Below are positions 9,009-17,335 of a DNA stretch of 64,000 bases, piece by piece. The stretch comes from Vibrio pectenicida (lineage in GTDB: Bacteria; Pseudomonadota; Gammaproteobacteria; Enterobacterales; Vibrionaceae), in NCBI GenBank assembly GCA_024347015.1, contig AP024891.1, positions 47,555 through 111,554 on the forward strand, written 5' to 3'. The notes beneath the pieces were generated by a model. It searched no databases. It was given only the letters and a program-made list of their open reading frames with translations, and was not told the DNA's origin. A program made the position numbers and the translations under genes. The first letter of the stretch is position 1, and each line of letters starts with the position of its first letter.

Positions 9009-9080
9009 AAGCACACGGCTCAGCCTTAAATGCCCCTTGGAAGCGTGTCGCGGTCTGACTTGGTCAGATTGAAGGGATCA
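9009..9080 (+). repeat. Structured ~71-bp dispersed repeat, copy 1
   Basis: Begins AAGCACACGGCTCAGCC and ends GATTGAAGGGAT. It matches 50169-50240 at about 65 of 71 positions. A hairpin TCTGAC-TTG-GTCAGA is conserved, and the second copy changes one U-A pair to U-G, keeping the stem. GCACACG and CGTGT(C)G could pair as an outer stem. It lies ~420 bp upstream of the relaxase-like gene. It may be a non-coding RNA, a leader or a protein-binding site. Confidence 0.6.
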
Positions 9081-9497
9081 TCACGAAAAACCTCGACGTT
9101 TTTCTTCGGACGCCCTGTCGTTGTATGACGCAGCTAAGCGACCACACCAATACCATCAGAGCACGTTGTCATAGACAGCGAAGGCTTGTGTTTATTCACT
9201 GTCCTTTTTGCTCTTTACAAGCCAAAAGAATCGATGGCGTATCCAATGCGTGATAAGCGCAGCGTGTACGCCGATGACGTCGATTTCTATACCCAACAAT
9301 TGTGATGAATTCACAGTGATGTGCCTCTATCCGGCACTCTGTTCGCGCACCTTGCGTTTTCCTTGGTGTGTCTGGAGTGGTTTGAGTTAGGTATGCCTGC
9401 GCGCGTCTGATAGTGAGACGCGAGTAGGGCTGGGCAAAATGAAAATGTTGTCTATCTCGATGCTGCCATGCGGTATCACGGCTTAAGAAGAACAAAA

Positions 9498-11360
9498 ATG
9501 AAATGGATGCAGACCTTAGATTCTTTCCTTCGTTGGTGGGGTGAAGAAGAAAACGCAGGGTTACCAAGACCTACTGTACTGCCCGAGGGCTTTTTGGCTC
9601 CGATATCAAGGGAAGCCTTGTTGTCGGACTCGCGTATACAAAGCAAACTGGTGACGTTAAAGCGCAGTGGCATAGGCTTGCCCTATGAACTTTGGGACAC
9701 CTATGTGATTGATACGGTGGTCAGTCTGGCGTCGTATGTCCAAGCATTGCCCGCGTCTCAATATCATCATCATGCGTACCCTCAGGGGCTGTTGTTGCAC
9801 AGTCTCGATACGGCGATTTATGCGCTGAGAGTACGACGTAACTATACGCTCCCGCCCAATGTTGAACCGGAAGATCGGATCTTTCGTGAAATCATTTGGG
9901 TATACGGCGTGTTCCTGACGGCTTTACTTCATGATGTGGGTAAATTGTTTGATTTCGAGATCCAGTTATTGGGTGAGAATGACCAACCCATGACTTGGGA
10001 TTACACCACGCCTATCACCACACCGTATCGTTACCGTTATTTCGATGATCGCCAGTATGAGACTCACCAAACGTTAGCAGGATCGTTACTGTCACGGGTC
10101 ATATCAGCAGAGCCCATGAGAGCGTTAACCCATGATCGATTTTTATGGGCGACGATGGCGGCGTGTCTCACAGGACAACCTCAAGACGACAACGTCGTGG
10201 CCGATATTGTCAGTCAAGCCGATGCGGCGAGCGTTGCTCAAGACTTAGGCGCGGAAGGGGAGGCCATTTCTGAGGCCGCTGAACAAGCTGCCGCAGGGTA
10301 TACGCGTTCTTTGTCGGGTCAACTCCGCACCACCTTAAAATACTTACTTGGATCTGGGAAGCTGCCGCTCAATCGAAAAGGGGCTGAAGGGTTTGTGTTT
10401 GGGGATCACGTTTACCTGGTGTGCAAACCGATTGCCGATACCCTGCGGGCTCAGTTGATGGAGCGAGGGATACGTAATGTGCCTAGCAACAACAGCAAGC
10501 TGTTTAATGAGTTGCAACAATCAGGGTTGGTGGTCTCAGGGGACGATGGCCAAGCTATTTTTCGTTGTGACATCCATCTGTCTGACAGCGATTGGACACA
10601 AACGCTCACGTGTTTAAAAGTCGCCTGGCCATCGTTATTGCCTGACGCCCATTTAGTCCCCTTAACCGGACAGATCACCGAGTTGCCGCCTGCTTTGGAA
10701 GAGCAGAATGACGTCACCGCGCCGAGTATGGCTAATGTCGAAGGGGTATCTTCTGAGTCGGATCCAGAGAGAACGCCGATTGCGCTTCCTGTGTCTTTGG
10801 GCGAGGCGCCCACTGGAGTGGCGTCTTCGATGGACGATGAACTGATGCAATTGGCGATGGGGTTGGCGACGCCTTCTGTCGCCAACCTAGAAACAAACCG
10901 TCCCTCACTGGACGAGCACCATCAACCAGTGACGCCGTCACTCAAGGCGTCCATTCTTCTTCGTACCTTATCGCTCACCGACGCTTCCGATGATCAGCTG
11001 ACTGACGCGTTTCTGGAATGGGTAGACGCGGTCATTTGTGGTGGTGTTCATAAAACAAACACCCAAGGCGCTTTGTTTCATCGAGTGGGTGACTATCTTG
11101 CGGTCTCATCACCCAATGTATTTCGAACCTTTTTGAAAGAGCGTACCGCTGGCGGTGACTATGAACAGCGTTATCCAGGTATACAACGTACTTTGGGTCA
11201 AAAGGTGGTCCTTAAGCCTCAGTCTACGGGACAAACGATACATCGTATTGGCGTAAAAGGTGGCGATAAGCCGCTCAACATGATGCTGTGGCCACTGAGT
11301 GACAAGCTTAGAGCGCGGCTTTCAGTAAACCCTGCTTTGGAGTGGAGTAACGATGAGTAA
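9498..11360 (+). CDS. MobH/TraI_2-type relaxase-like HD protein
   Basis: A 620-residue protein with an N-terminal TraI_2 (HD-like) domain: HHAYPQGLLLHSLD near residue 85, then LLHDVGK and later histidines. The C-terminal stretch with KTNTQGALFHRVGDYLAVSS resembles TraI_2_C (DUF1528). MobH relaxases of IncHI, IncA/C, SXT and PFGI-1 elements nick oriT for conjugation. The middle is a variable linker (~residues 400-480). The start is uncertain: ATG 9498 has only AAGAAG before it, and ATG 9468 has no ribosome site. It overlaps the next gene by eight bases. Confidence 0.72.
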   Translation: MKWMQTLDSFLRWWGEEENAGLPRPTVLPEGFLAPISREALLSDSRIQSKLVTLKRSGIGLPYELWDTYVIDTVVSLASYVQALPASQYHHHAYPQGLLLHSLDTAIYALRVRRNYTLPPNVEPEDRIFREIIWVYGVFLTALLHDVGKLFDFEIQLLGENDQPMTWDYTTPITTPYRYRYFDDRQYETHQTLAGSLLSRVISAEPMRALTHDRFLWATMAACLTGQPQDDNVVADIVSQADAASVAQDLGAEGEAISEAAEQAAAGYTRSLSGQLRTTLKYLLGSGKLPLNRKGAEGFVFGDHVYLVCKPIADTLRAQLMERGIRNVPSNNSKLFNELQQSGLVVSGDDGQAIFRCDIHLSDSDWTQTLTCLKVAWPSLLPDAHLVPLTGQITELPPALEEQNDVTAPSMANVEGVSSESDPERTPIALPVSLGEAPTGVASSMDDELMQLAMGLATPSVANLETNRPSLDEHHQPVTPSLKASILLRTLSLTDASDDQLTDAFLEWVDAVICGGVHKTNTQGALFHRVGDYLAVSSPNVFRTFLKERTAGGDYEQRYPGIQRTLGQKVVLKPQSTGQTIHRIGVKGGDKPLNMMLWPLSDKLRARLSVNPALEWSNDE

Positions 11361-11919
11361 GATTGATATTGATTTGGAGATTTCACGTAACTTGCTGATG
11401 AAAATCACGGAGATGAGTATTTCTCCTGAGCATCGTCAGGCCCTCATTGATCAATACGGTGTTTCCCCACAAAGGCTGCGACATATGGCGTCGATGAGCG
11501 CCGCTGATATTTTAGAAATGGCTCGCTCTCGTCAAGCGCAGGGGGCGGCGGCGAAAATACTTGAGCAGTGTTTGGGAACGGCGGTGCCTAGCGAGTTGGT
11601 TCCGTACTTAGAGTTGAATGCTTGCCGCGCGTTTATCCGTCATTTCTTTGGGGGGACTGCGAAGCAATACGCGTCTTGGGCGGCCAAAGTGCCCATCGAC
11701 GAGGGCCTTCGCCAGCGAGTGGTGCCGCCGGATAAAGAGGCCGAGGTCTATCACCTTCTGTGTGAGTACGCCGGCACATTTCAACGCTCTGGTTCGTTTT
11801 GCAAAGAGCCGAACGTGGTGGCATTGACACACCAAAATATCTTGGGCATTGCCCAAACCTGTGAGATTTCGATACGAGCAATTTGGTCTGAATGTGAGAA
11901 ATGGAAGAAGTTATCATGA
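11353..11919 (+). CDS. ICE-conserved protein, possibly DUF2857 family
   Basis: A 188-residue soluble protein overlapping the relaxase-like gene and the next gene (ATGA). The N-terminal ~60 residues look helical (YGVSPQRLRHMASMSAADIL) and a Trp-rich tail ends the protein. The size, order and helical start are like DUF2857 proteins found beside DUF1845 genes in conjugative elements, but this is a recollection of context rather than a strong motif match. Function unknown. Confidence 0.6.
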   Translation: MSKIDIDLEISRNLLMKITEMSISPEHRQALIDQYGVSPQRLRHMASMSAADILEMARSRQAQGAAAKILEQCLGTAVPSELVPYLELNACRAFIRHFFGGTAKQYASWAAKVPIDEGLRQRVVPPDKEAEVYHLLCEYAGTFQRSGSFCKEPNVVALTHQNILGIAQTCEISIRAIWSECEKWKKLS

Positions 11920-12530
11920 TGAAAGAGATGGTGTTGTTTACTCATACTGTCACCCGCCTATGGGATGTCAAACCCAAGTTTTCTAAAAGCTACGCTGAAT
12001 TTATGTTGGAGCGTCTGACCGCATTGGAAATCGCGACAAAAAAAGACGATCCCTATGCGGACTTAGCTTTGCTCAATATCGAGCAAGCCTTGTATAAACT
12101 TGAATCCGTGGCCAAAGAAGGGCTGGCCGAAGAAAGCGATCGCGCTGGTGAGGCCAGCTGGCTGGATTTGCAGGGGCGCTGCCTCTCACCCGATCGCCAC
12201 ACACCGGCCATGGGGTGGTTAATGCTGCGCGTATTTGGCACGGTAGATCAGGCGTTGATTCAAAACATGATTGCTTTTAGAACGGCCAACGTGACACGTC
12301 CAGCGTATGAGAAACGCAAGAGCCAGTTGGTCAAAGCGCTGCATACGATGATGAACGCTTTTCACCGTTATAAGTTTTATAACTCAGGATTGAATCGAGA
12401 TACCTTGACGCAATCAACGCCCAATCCCAAACGTGACAAAGTGATCAAGCGCCTTGGTGTTTTGCCGCTTGAGATAATGGATTCCATCGAACGCGCAGAT
12501 CACGCTCCTTATATTACGAGAAGGCATTAA
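11916..12530 (+). CDS. ICE-conserved PFL_4669/DUF1845 (AcaB-like) family protein
   Basis: A 204-residue protein whose core (GWLMLRVFGTVDQALIQNMIAF and the preceding acidic helix) resembles the PFL_4669/DUF1845 family, which includes AcaB-like regulators of conjugation. ATG 11916 overlaps the previous TGA. It sits between a DUF2857-like gene and a replicase-type gene, the usual setting of this family in integrative conjugative elements. A regulatory role is inference. Confidence 0.6.
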   Translation: MMKEMVLFTHTVTRLWDVKPKFSKSYAEFMLERLTALEIATKKDDPYADLALLNIEQALYKLESVAKEGLAEESDRAGEASWLDLQGRCLSPDRHTPAMGWLMLRVFGTVDQALIQNMIAFRTANVTRPAYEKRKSQLVKALHTMMNAFHRYKFYNSGLNRDTLTQSTPNPKRDKVIKRLGVLPLEIMDSIERADHAPYITRRH

Positions 12531-12535
12531 CGTTC

Positions 12536-13768
12536 GTGTCGGGATTAGCAAACACCCATGTGATAGGGCTGTCGCCATCACATCAGGCACCCAGCAGCAT
12601 GGGCATGGCCCACTTTATGGATACGCTGGCTCATCTCCCGCGTTGCTCAGACAATAAAACGGCGGCGCTGGTTCGTCCACGCGACTTGGCGATACGTTGG
12701 CCATACGTACAGGTGAACCGACCGGATATGGTGTCTTGGTTAGTGTTTGACTTGGACCATGATAATCCTTGGGTATGGCAAGATACGGGCCTACCCACGC
12801 CCAATTTTATTGTCAGTAACCCTGAAACAGGCCACGCTCATCTGTTTTATGCGATTGTGCCGGTGTGTACCAGTGATGCCGCGCGTCGGCGGCCTATCGA
12901 GTACATGAAAGCGATTTATCGTGCCATGGCGTCAGCGCTTAATGCTGACCCCTGTTACGCTGGGCCCGTAGCGAAAACGCCGCATCATCCGGCATGGCGT
13001 ACCACAGAATGTCATGGAGCCCTGTACGAGTTGGGTGAGCTGGCTGATAGTGTGGAACTTGAATCACTGCCGTCCTGGGCAAGTAACGAAGAGCAGGATA
13101 CGTCGCATTCGAGAAATTGCACACTGTTCCACCGCCTTCGTCACTTTGCCTACAGCATTTTTTCTCATGAGAAAGCCTCTGGGAGCTATCAGGATTTTTT
13201 TAATCGCATTACCAATCAAGCTAAGCATCTGAATCAATTTTTGGTACAGGGTTGGCAATCAAACCTCCCTGAAAGTGAAGTCAAAGCGACCGTAAAGAGT
13301 GTGGCTCGCTGGACATGGGAAAACTATACAGGGGAGTGTGCGAATCGTGGAGTGATGCGTCTCGATCCCTCGTTACCTAAGGCGAAGCGTCAGTCGCTTG
13401 CGGCAAAACGGACCCACCAAGCGCGTCAGCAGGGGACGATGAAGGCCATTTTAGAGGCCTCAGAGTACTTATTAAATGCAGGCCAAGCCGTGACACAGGC
13501 GGCTATCGCCACACTGATCGGAAAAACCCGCCAGACGGTGGCCAAATATCAATCTGCCATCGATATTGTCAAACAGCGCCCAGACATCATCACATTAAAG
13601 CGGTTGCTTCAATACGTGAATGGTCATGTTAAGTATGCTGTATCAGATATCCGCCCTTTTTTGGGGGGCAGAGAGAATGAAAAGAGATCCAGTGGATCAT
13701 TACGTTTGGTTGGTGAGGCTAGGAGTGATGAGTCACCTGATCATGATGTTGATCCTGCACCTTCGTAG
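12536..13768 (+). CDS. Replicase/PriCT-type replication protein
   Basis: A 410-residue protein with the Replicase family signature: SWLVFDLDHDNPWVW, then NFIVSNPETGHAHLFYAI, then the GPVAKTPHHPAW stretch. A PriCT-like helical region follows (residues ~190-270), and an HTH (QAAIATLIGKTRQTVAKYQS) lies near residue 330. Relatives prime or initiate replication of ColE2-like plasmids and are also carried by conjugative elements. Start is GTG, six bases after the upstream stop. Together with the iteron initiator it gives the window two replication proteins; one may be an accessory primase. Confidence 0.75.
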   Translation: MSGLANTHVIGLSPSHQAPSSMGMAHFMDTLAHLPRCSDNKTAALVRPRDLAIRWPYVQVNRPDMVSWLVFDLDHDNPWVWQDTGLPTPNFIVSNPETGHAHLFYAIVPVCTSDAARRRPIEYMKAIYRAMASALNADPCYAGPVAKTPHHPAWRTTECHGALYELGELADSVELESLPSWASNEEQDTSHSRNCTLFHRLRHFAYSIFSHEKASGSYQDFFNRITNQAKHLNQFLVQGWQSNLPESEVKATVKSVARWTWENYTGECANRGVMRLDPSLPKAKRQSLAAKRTHQARQQGTMKAILEASEYLLNAGQAVTQAAIATLIGKTRQTVAKYQSAIDIVKQRPDIITLKRLLQYVNGHVKYAVSDIRPFLGGRENEKRSSGSLRLVGEARSDESPDHDVDPAPS

Positions 13769-13889
13769 TATTCTTATCCTGCCATGATGGCTAGGCATCT
13801 CCAATAGTATAGTGAATGAGAACCTGAAGGGTAAAGAGGTTCCACACACACCAAAATGTGGACTAACACTCCGTGGTTAGCGTCTCTAC

Positions 13890-16076
13890 TTGAAATATGC
13901 ATTTAATTTCAATCTATTCCCTATTAGTATTGGCACATTCAAGGTTGATAGGGTTTGGGTGAACATCAGTATGTGGATTGATACGGTAGAAAAACACAGC
14001 CTTTGGGAACTGGAAGTTGAGCACTTTGAACGACCGGTGTTGGCGAGTGAATTGATAGATTTGATGGGCTCTGATACTTCCGACGCCGATATCTCTCAGT
14101 CTATTTTAAAAAGTTTCATTGCAAAGAGTTTTTCTGAGAATGGTGTGTACGCGAAATGCAGTATATGTAAGTGTCCGGTTCATTTTATTGCTAAGAACGC
14201 GACTGCTGAGGCTCACTTTCGTCATATCCCAACTCGAGCCCCCTCTATTGAAAAAATGAAAGTCTGTTCGTTTTATTCCGACTCGGAAAGCTTCTTTGGT
14301 AAAGGACAAATCTACAAAGGTGAAGGCCAGTGGCATTTTAAGACCAAACATTTTCTTGCCAGTCACCTTGATGCTATTGGGTGTAAGGACGTCCGAGTTG
14401 AAAAGTTTATTTTTTCAAAAGATCCTGAGATAGACAAAAGACGTAGACCGGATATCAGTTTTATGGATGTAAACGGAAATCGGTTTGTCATCGAGTTAAC
14501 CCGTTGGTGGATGAATCCTGAAGTGGTCTATGAACGAGAAAAGTTCTTTAGAACGGAGGGGTATAACCTCCTTTGGTTATTCAGTCCCAACTGCGAAGAA
14601 ACGAATCTTGTGACGTTAAATTTGATTTTGTATGGGTCGCCAGCTTCACGGCAAACAGCGTCAATAAATGCCTTGTTAAAGGTTGAGTGCAATGCTTTTG
14701 TGCTGTCCGATGAAGCGATAGAGCGTATGGAAACTCACCGTAATGTGACTTTCGAAGTGCTGTATCCAGTTCCCACGTATGATCCTACCTTAAAAACCAT
14801 GGATATTGTGAAACATAGCCAGTGGGTTCAACTGGAGGACCTTAATCTCGCTCCAAGAAAAAGGCTGCCTTTTGCCGTGAACACTTCAGTGGCCTTTAAA
14901 AGAGCGTTGGATGAAAAGAGAATCGACGATCGCCAGGCGCTTGCGCGCGACATTCTCATACTTAGAAAATTTGCGCGTGCTGAGTCGATATTTGAAAGTG
15001 AAACTGGCTATAAAGAGGCGCTTAAGCAAATTGGCAGTGTCATCATTGCCCAAGATAATGAATGTGTTGCCGAGAGGCTAGATGACTATAAGAAGAGAGC
15101 CAAAAAAAATATAGAGGCGGCTTACACGAATTTCGTCACTCGACAAGCGCGTAAAGATGCTGCTGAAAAAATTCGGTTTGTACGTCAGACCATTAGGGAG
15201 CACTTGCTTGGTATTGAGCGCATTCAATTTGAAGATGGTGTTCAAGCTCATTACAACCGAATAAAGAACGTAGCAAGGGAGGTAGAGCAATACGGTGACT
15301 CAAAGATAGGCTCGTTCATTAATAGGGCTCTTTCTCGAGTCGAATGTCGATTAGAAGCGCTCAAATCACATCGCACTGGATTAGCGCAAGCGAAACACGA
15401 TGCCAAACAAAAATCATTGAATAACCACATCAACGAACGTGAAGCGTTTATTGCAGAACTTAAAAAAGGCTTTTCTGATATACCAGAGGATGTCTCGGTC
15501 ATTGAGTTGAAAAAGAATCGAATTGTCCGAAAAGCGGTGGAGTTTGGATTCAGGGATCGAGCCGCCGAGCTTGAACATGCATTCGATCTTGCTATTGATA
15601 ATGCCTTTACCACATATAAGCAGACTTATTATCCAAATTTATCGCATGGGTGGTCTTCATCGCCGTCGCGGAAATATAAGATGGAGTTGGATTCGGCTTT
15701 TAGCCTGTGTGCAGAGAATCTACATAAACGAGACCCTCGAAAGAAAAGAGTTGAGTCATATCAGCGTGCCACACGCAAGGTATTATCTGACTTTCAGGCT
15801 GATTTGATCTCACATGTTGAGCGTTTCTACCAAGAACTGCATGATATGGAGCAGCCGAGCCTTTACCCCTGGTTTAAAAAAAACGGTGAAGGGATTAAGA
15901 GGATGAGGGCCTGTTTAGCGCATATGGAGTTACATGGATACCGTAGTGACAAAGTTGTACACCTCAAACTCGATATCGTGTACGAATTGGTAGATCAATA
16001 CTATCGAGGAAGTGATGCTCGTACGATAAAGAATATTTTCTATGACGCTAGCTTAAGGTGTTTTGGTTCAGATTGA
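13890..16076 (+). CDS. CoiA-like/DUF6035 protein with long helical C-terminus
   Basis: A 728-residue protein. Residues ~88-115 hold a CoiA-type zinc motif (CSICKCPVHF...AHFRHIP). Residues ~190-230 match a CoiA/PD-(D/E)XK nuclease core: RRPDISF, VIELTRWW, then YEREKFFRTEGYNLLWLF. The C-terminal ~400 residues are charged and helical, probably coiled coil. CoiA proteins act in natural transformation; DUF6035-type relatives occur on mobile elements. The start codon is unsure: TTG 13890 gives the longest frame, and GTG 13959 has AGGG before it. It stands alone, 120 bp after the replicase operon. Confidence 0.6.
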   Translation: MKYAFNFNLFPISIGTFKVDRVWVNISMWIDTVEKHSLWELEVEHFERPVLASELIDLMGSDTSDADISQSILKSFIAKSFSENGVYAKCSICKCPVHFIAKNATAEAHFRHIPTRAPSIEKMKVCSFYSDSESFFGKGQIYKGEGQWHFKTKHFLASHLDAIGCKDVRVEKFIFSKDPEIDKRRRPDISFMDVNGNRFVIELTRWWMNPEVVYEREKFFRTEGYNLLWLFSPNCEETNLVTLNLILYGSPASRQTASINALLKVECNAFVLSDEAIERMETHRNVTFEVLYPVPTYDPTLKTMDIVKHSQWVQLEDLNLAPRKRLPFAVNTSVAFKRALDEKRIDDRQALARDILILRKFARAESIFESETGYKEALKQIGSVIIAQDNECVAERLDDYKKRAKKNIEAAYTNFVTRQARKDAAEKIRFVRQTIREHLLGIERIQFEDGVQAHYNRIKNVAREVEQYGDSKIGSFINRALSRVECRLEALKSHRTGLAQAKHDAKQKSLNNHINEREAFIAELKKGFSDIPEDVSVIELKKNRIVRKAVEFGFRDRAAELEHAFDLAIDNAFTTYKQTYYPNLSHGWSSSPSRKYKMELDSAFSLCAENLHKRDPRKKRVESYQRATRKVLSDFQADLISHVERFYQELHDMEQPSLYPWFKKNGEGIKRMRACLAHMELHGYRSDKVVHLKLDIVYELVDQYYRGSDARTIKNIFYDASLRCFGSD

Positions 16077-16146
16077 ATAGGGTAAGTAGTGTGGCGACCC
16101 CTGTCCACAGGCACGCTTTGCATTTCAGTGAAGGGTTCGATACGAT

Positions 16147-16179
16147 GACTCATTCTTGAATGAAAGCAGTGAATGAGTC
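16147..16179. repeat. Inverted repeat upstream of the DUF2913-like gene
   Basis: Perfect nine-base arms GACTCATTC / GAATGAGTC with a 15-base loop. No T-run follows. It could be a weak terminator of the CoiA-like gene or an operator. Confidence 0.35.
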
Positions 16180-16274
16180 TAAATCTCTATCACTTATACT
16201 GCCTTTACTTACTCTAGGACAAGGTTTGGACTCACTCTGCTTTTTGCTGTGCTGTCATTGGAGTGGTAAATACA

Positions 16275-16895
16275 ATGAGTTTCAAGTTGAAATATCATCA
16301 GGCTTTGTCTGAGGTAGTATTGCATGCCTTACTGCATATTCTGATGCAAAAGGCCCAGAGTACGCGATTTATTCCTCCCAAACGAAGTAATGACATCCTT
16401 GTCAAATATCTCAAAGCGCAGATCAGTCGATCAAAGTACTCCGTATGCAAAAAAGACATCAAAACCATGCTAGCCATTGCACGCAAGGGTGGAAATTTAC
16501 TGGTGAGGTTATTCGAAATTCACCAGATGAACTTGGATTATCGAGCCAAGTTCTCTCAGGCCGATGAACTATACATTTTGTTCAATAATCTGTGCGAGCA
16601 GAATGGTTACTCGTCAAGGTTAGCGCCCGATGGCCAGCAGGCAGATGACGTGAGTGATGAAACTATTTATATGACACAGAAAGAGATTGAAACGGGATTT
16701 GATGATGATAACCGGCAGGTCAAAGCACTGGTTTTTTGGGTCAAAACTCCGGAGCCTCAGCGAGTGGTTGAGTGTGTGAGCGTAACATCTCCGTATGTTG
16801 CAACCATAAAACACACAGACGAAGAAGGCATTACACACTTTCTATTGACTCGAGAAGACATAGAGGGGTCTTCACCTGTATCACTGGCGTTTTGA
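16275..16895 (+). CDS. DUF2913-like conserved protein
   Basis: A 206-residue protein whose first half (HALLHILMQKAQSTRFIPPK, then NDILVKYLKAQ) is like DUF2913, a Vibrio-enriched family of unknown function. GTG 16263 is an alternative start; GGAG lies upstream of both but not ideally spaced. It stands alone, and no partner gene is evident. Confidence 0.6.
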   Translation: MSFKLKYHQALSEVVLHALLHILMQKAQSTRFIPPKRSNDILVKYLKAQISRSKYSVCKKDIKTMLAIARKGGNLLVRLFEIHQMNLDYRAKFSQADELYILFNNLCEQNGYSSRLAPDGQQADDVSDETIYMTQKEIETGFDDDNRQVKALVFWVKTPEPQRVVECVSVTSPYVATIKHTDEEGITHFLLTREDIEGSSPVSLAF

Positions 16896-16938
16896 TCTTG
16901 TGTTTGGTTAAATGGATAGGGGGGAGGGTTCATTCCGC

Positions 16939-17136
16939 TTACTGCCTATGCTCTTTTTTAGCAAAGTACCCACCAAACACAGTAAGAATGATTCCCAAAA
17001 TGGTGACGGATACACCGTTAACTAGAACGAACGCCCAAGAATGGTCATTGATAATGTAACCTCGAATCCCATAGAAGCAGAGAAATGCACCGAAGCAACA
17101 ACAGATCACACCAATGAAGGCAGCAATTTTTTCCAT
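16939..17136 (-). CDS. Small two-helix membrane protein, copy 1
   Basis: A 65-residue protein with two predicted membrane helices (AFIGVICCCFGAFLCFYGI and GVSVTILGIILTVFGGYF) and a basic C-terminus. A close paralogue lies at 32966-33172, with about 90% identity in the shared part. Function unknown. The paired copies in different accessory regions point to segmental duplication. Confidence 0.55.
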   Translation of the reverse strand: MEKIAAFIGVICCCFGAFLCFYGIRGYIINDHSWAFVLVNGVSVTILGIILTVFGGYFAKKEHRQ

Positions 17137-17335
17137 ATATAACTCTTGCCGTTTTTCGATCTACGTTTTGAAAGTAAATGAAATTAGTTGAGTATTGGCA
17201 CCTATTTAATATTAGACTGAAATAATGAGGGTTTCATACTTGAGAGTGTTAATAGACCTAGAATTTGGTATGCCGTATTAATGATTTAGATCTCATCTTT
17301 TTTACCCAGGACCACTGAACCAAACTAGGATTTTT

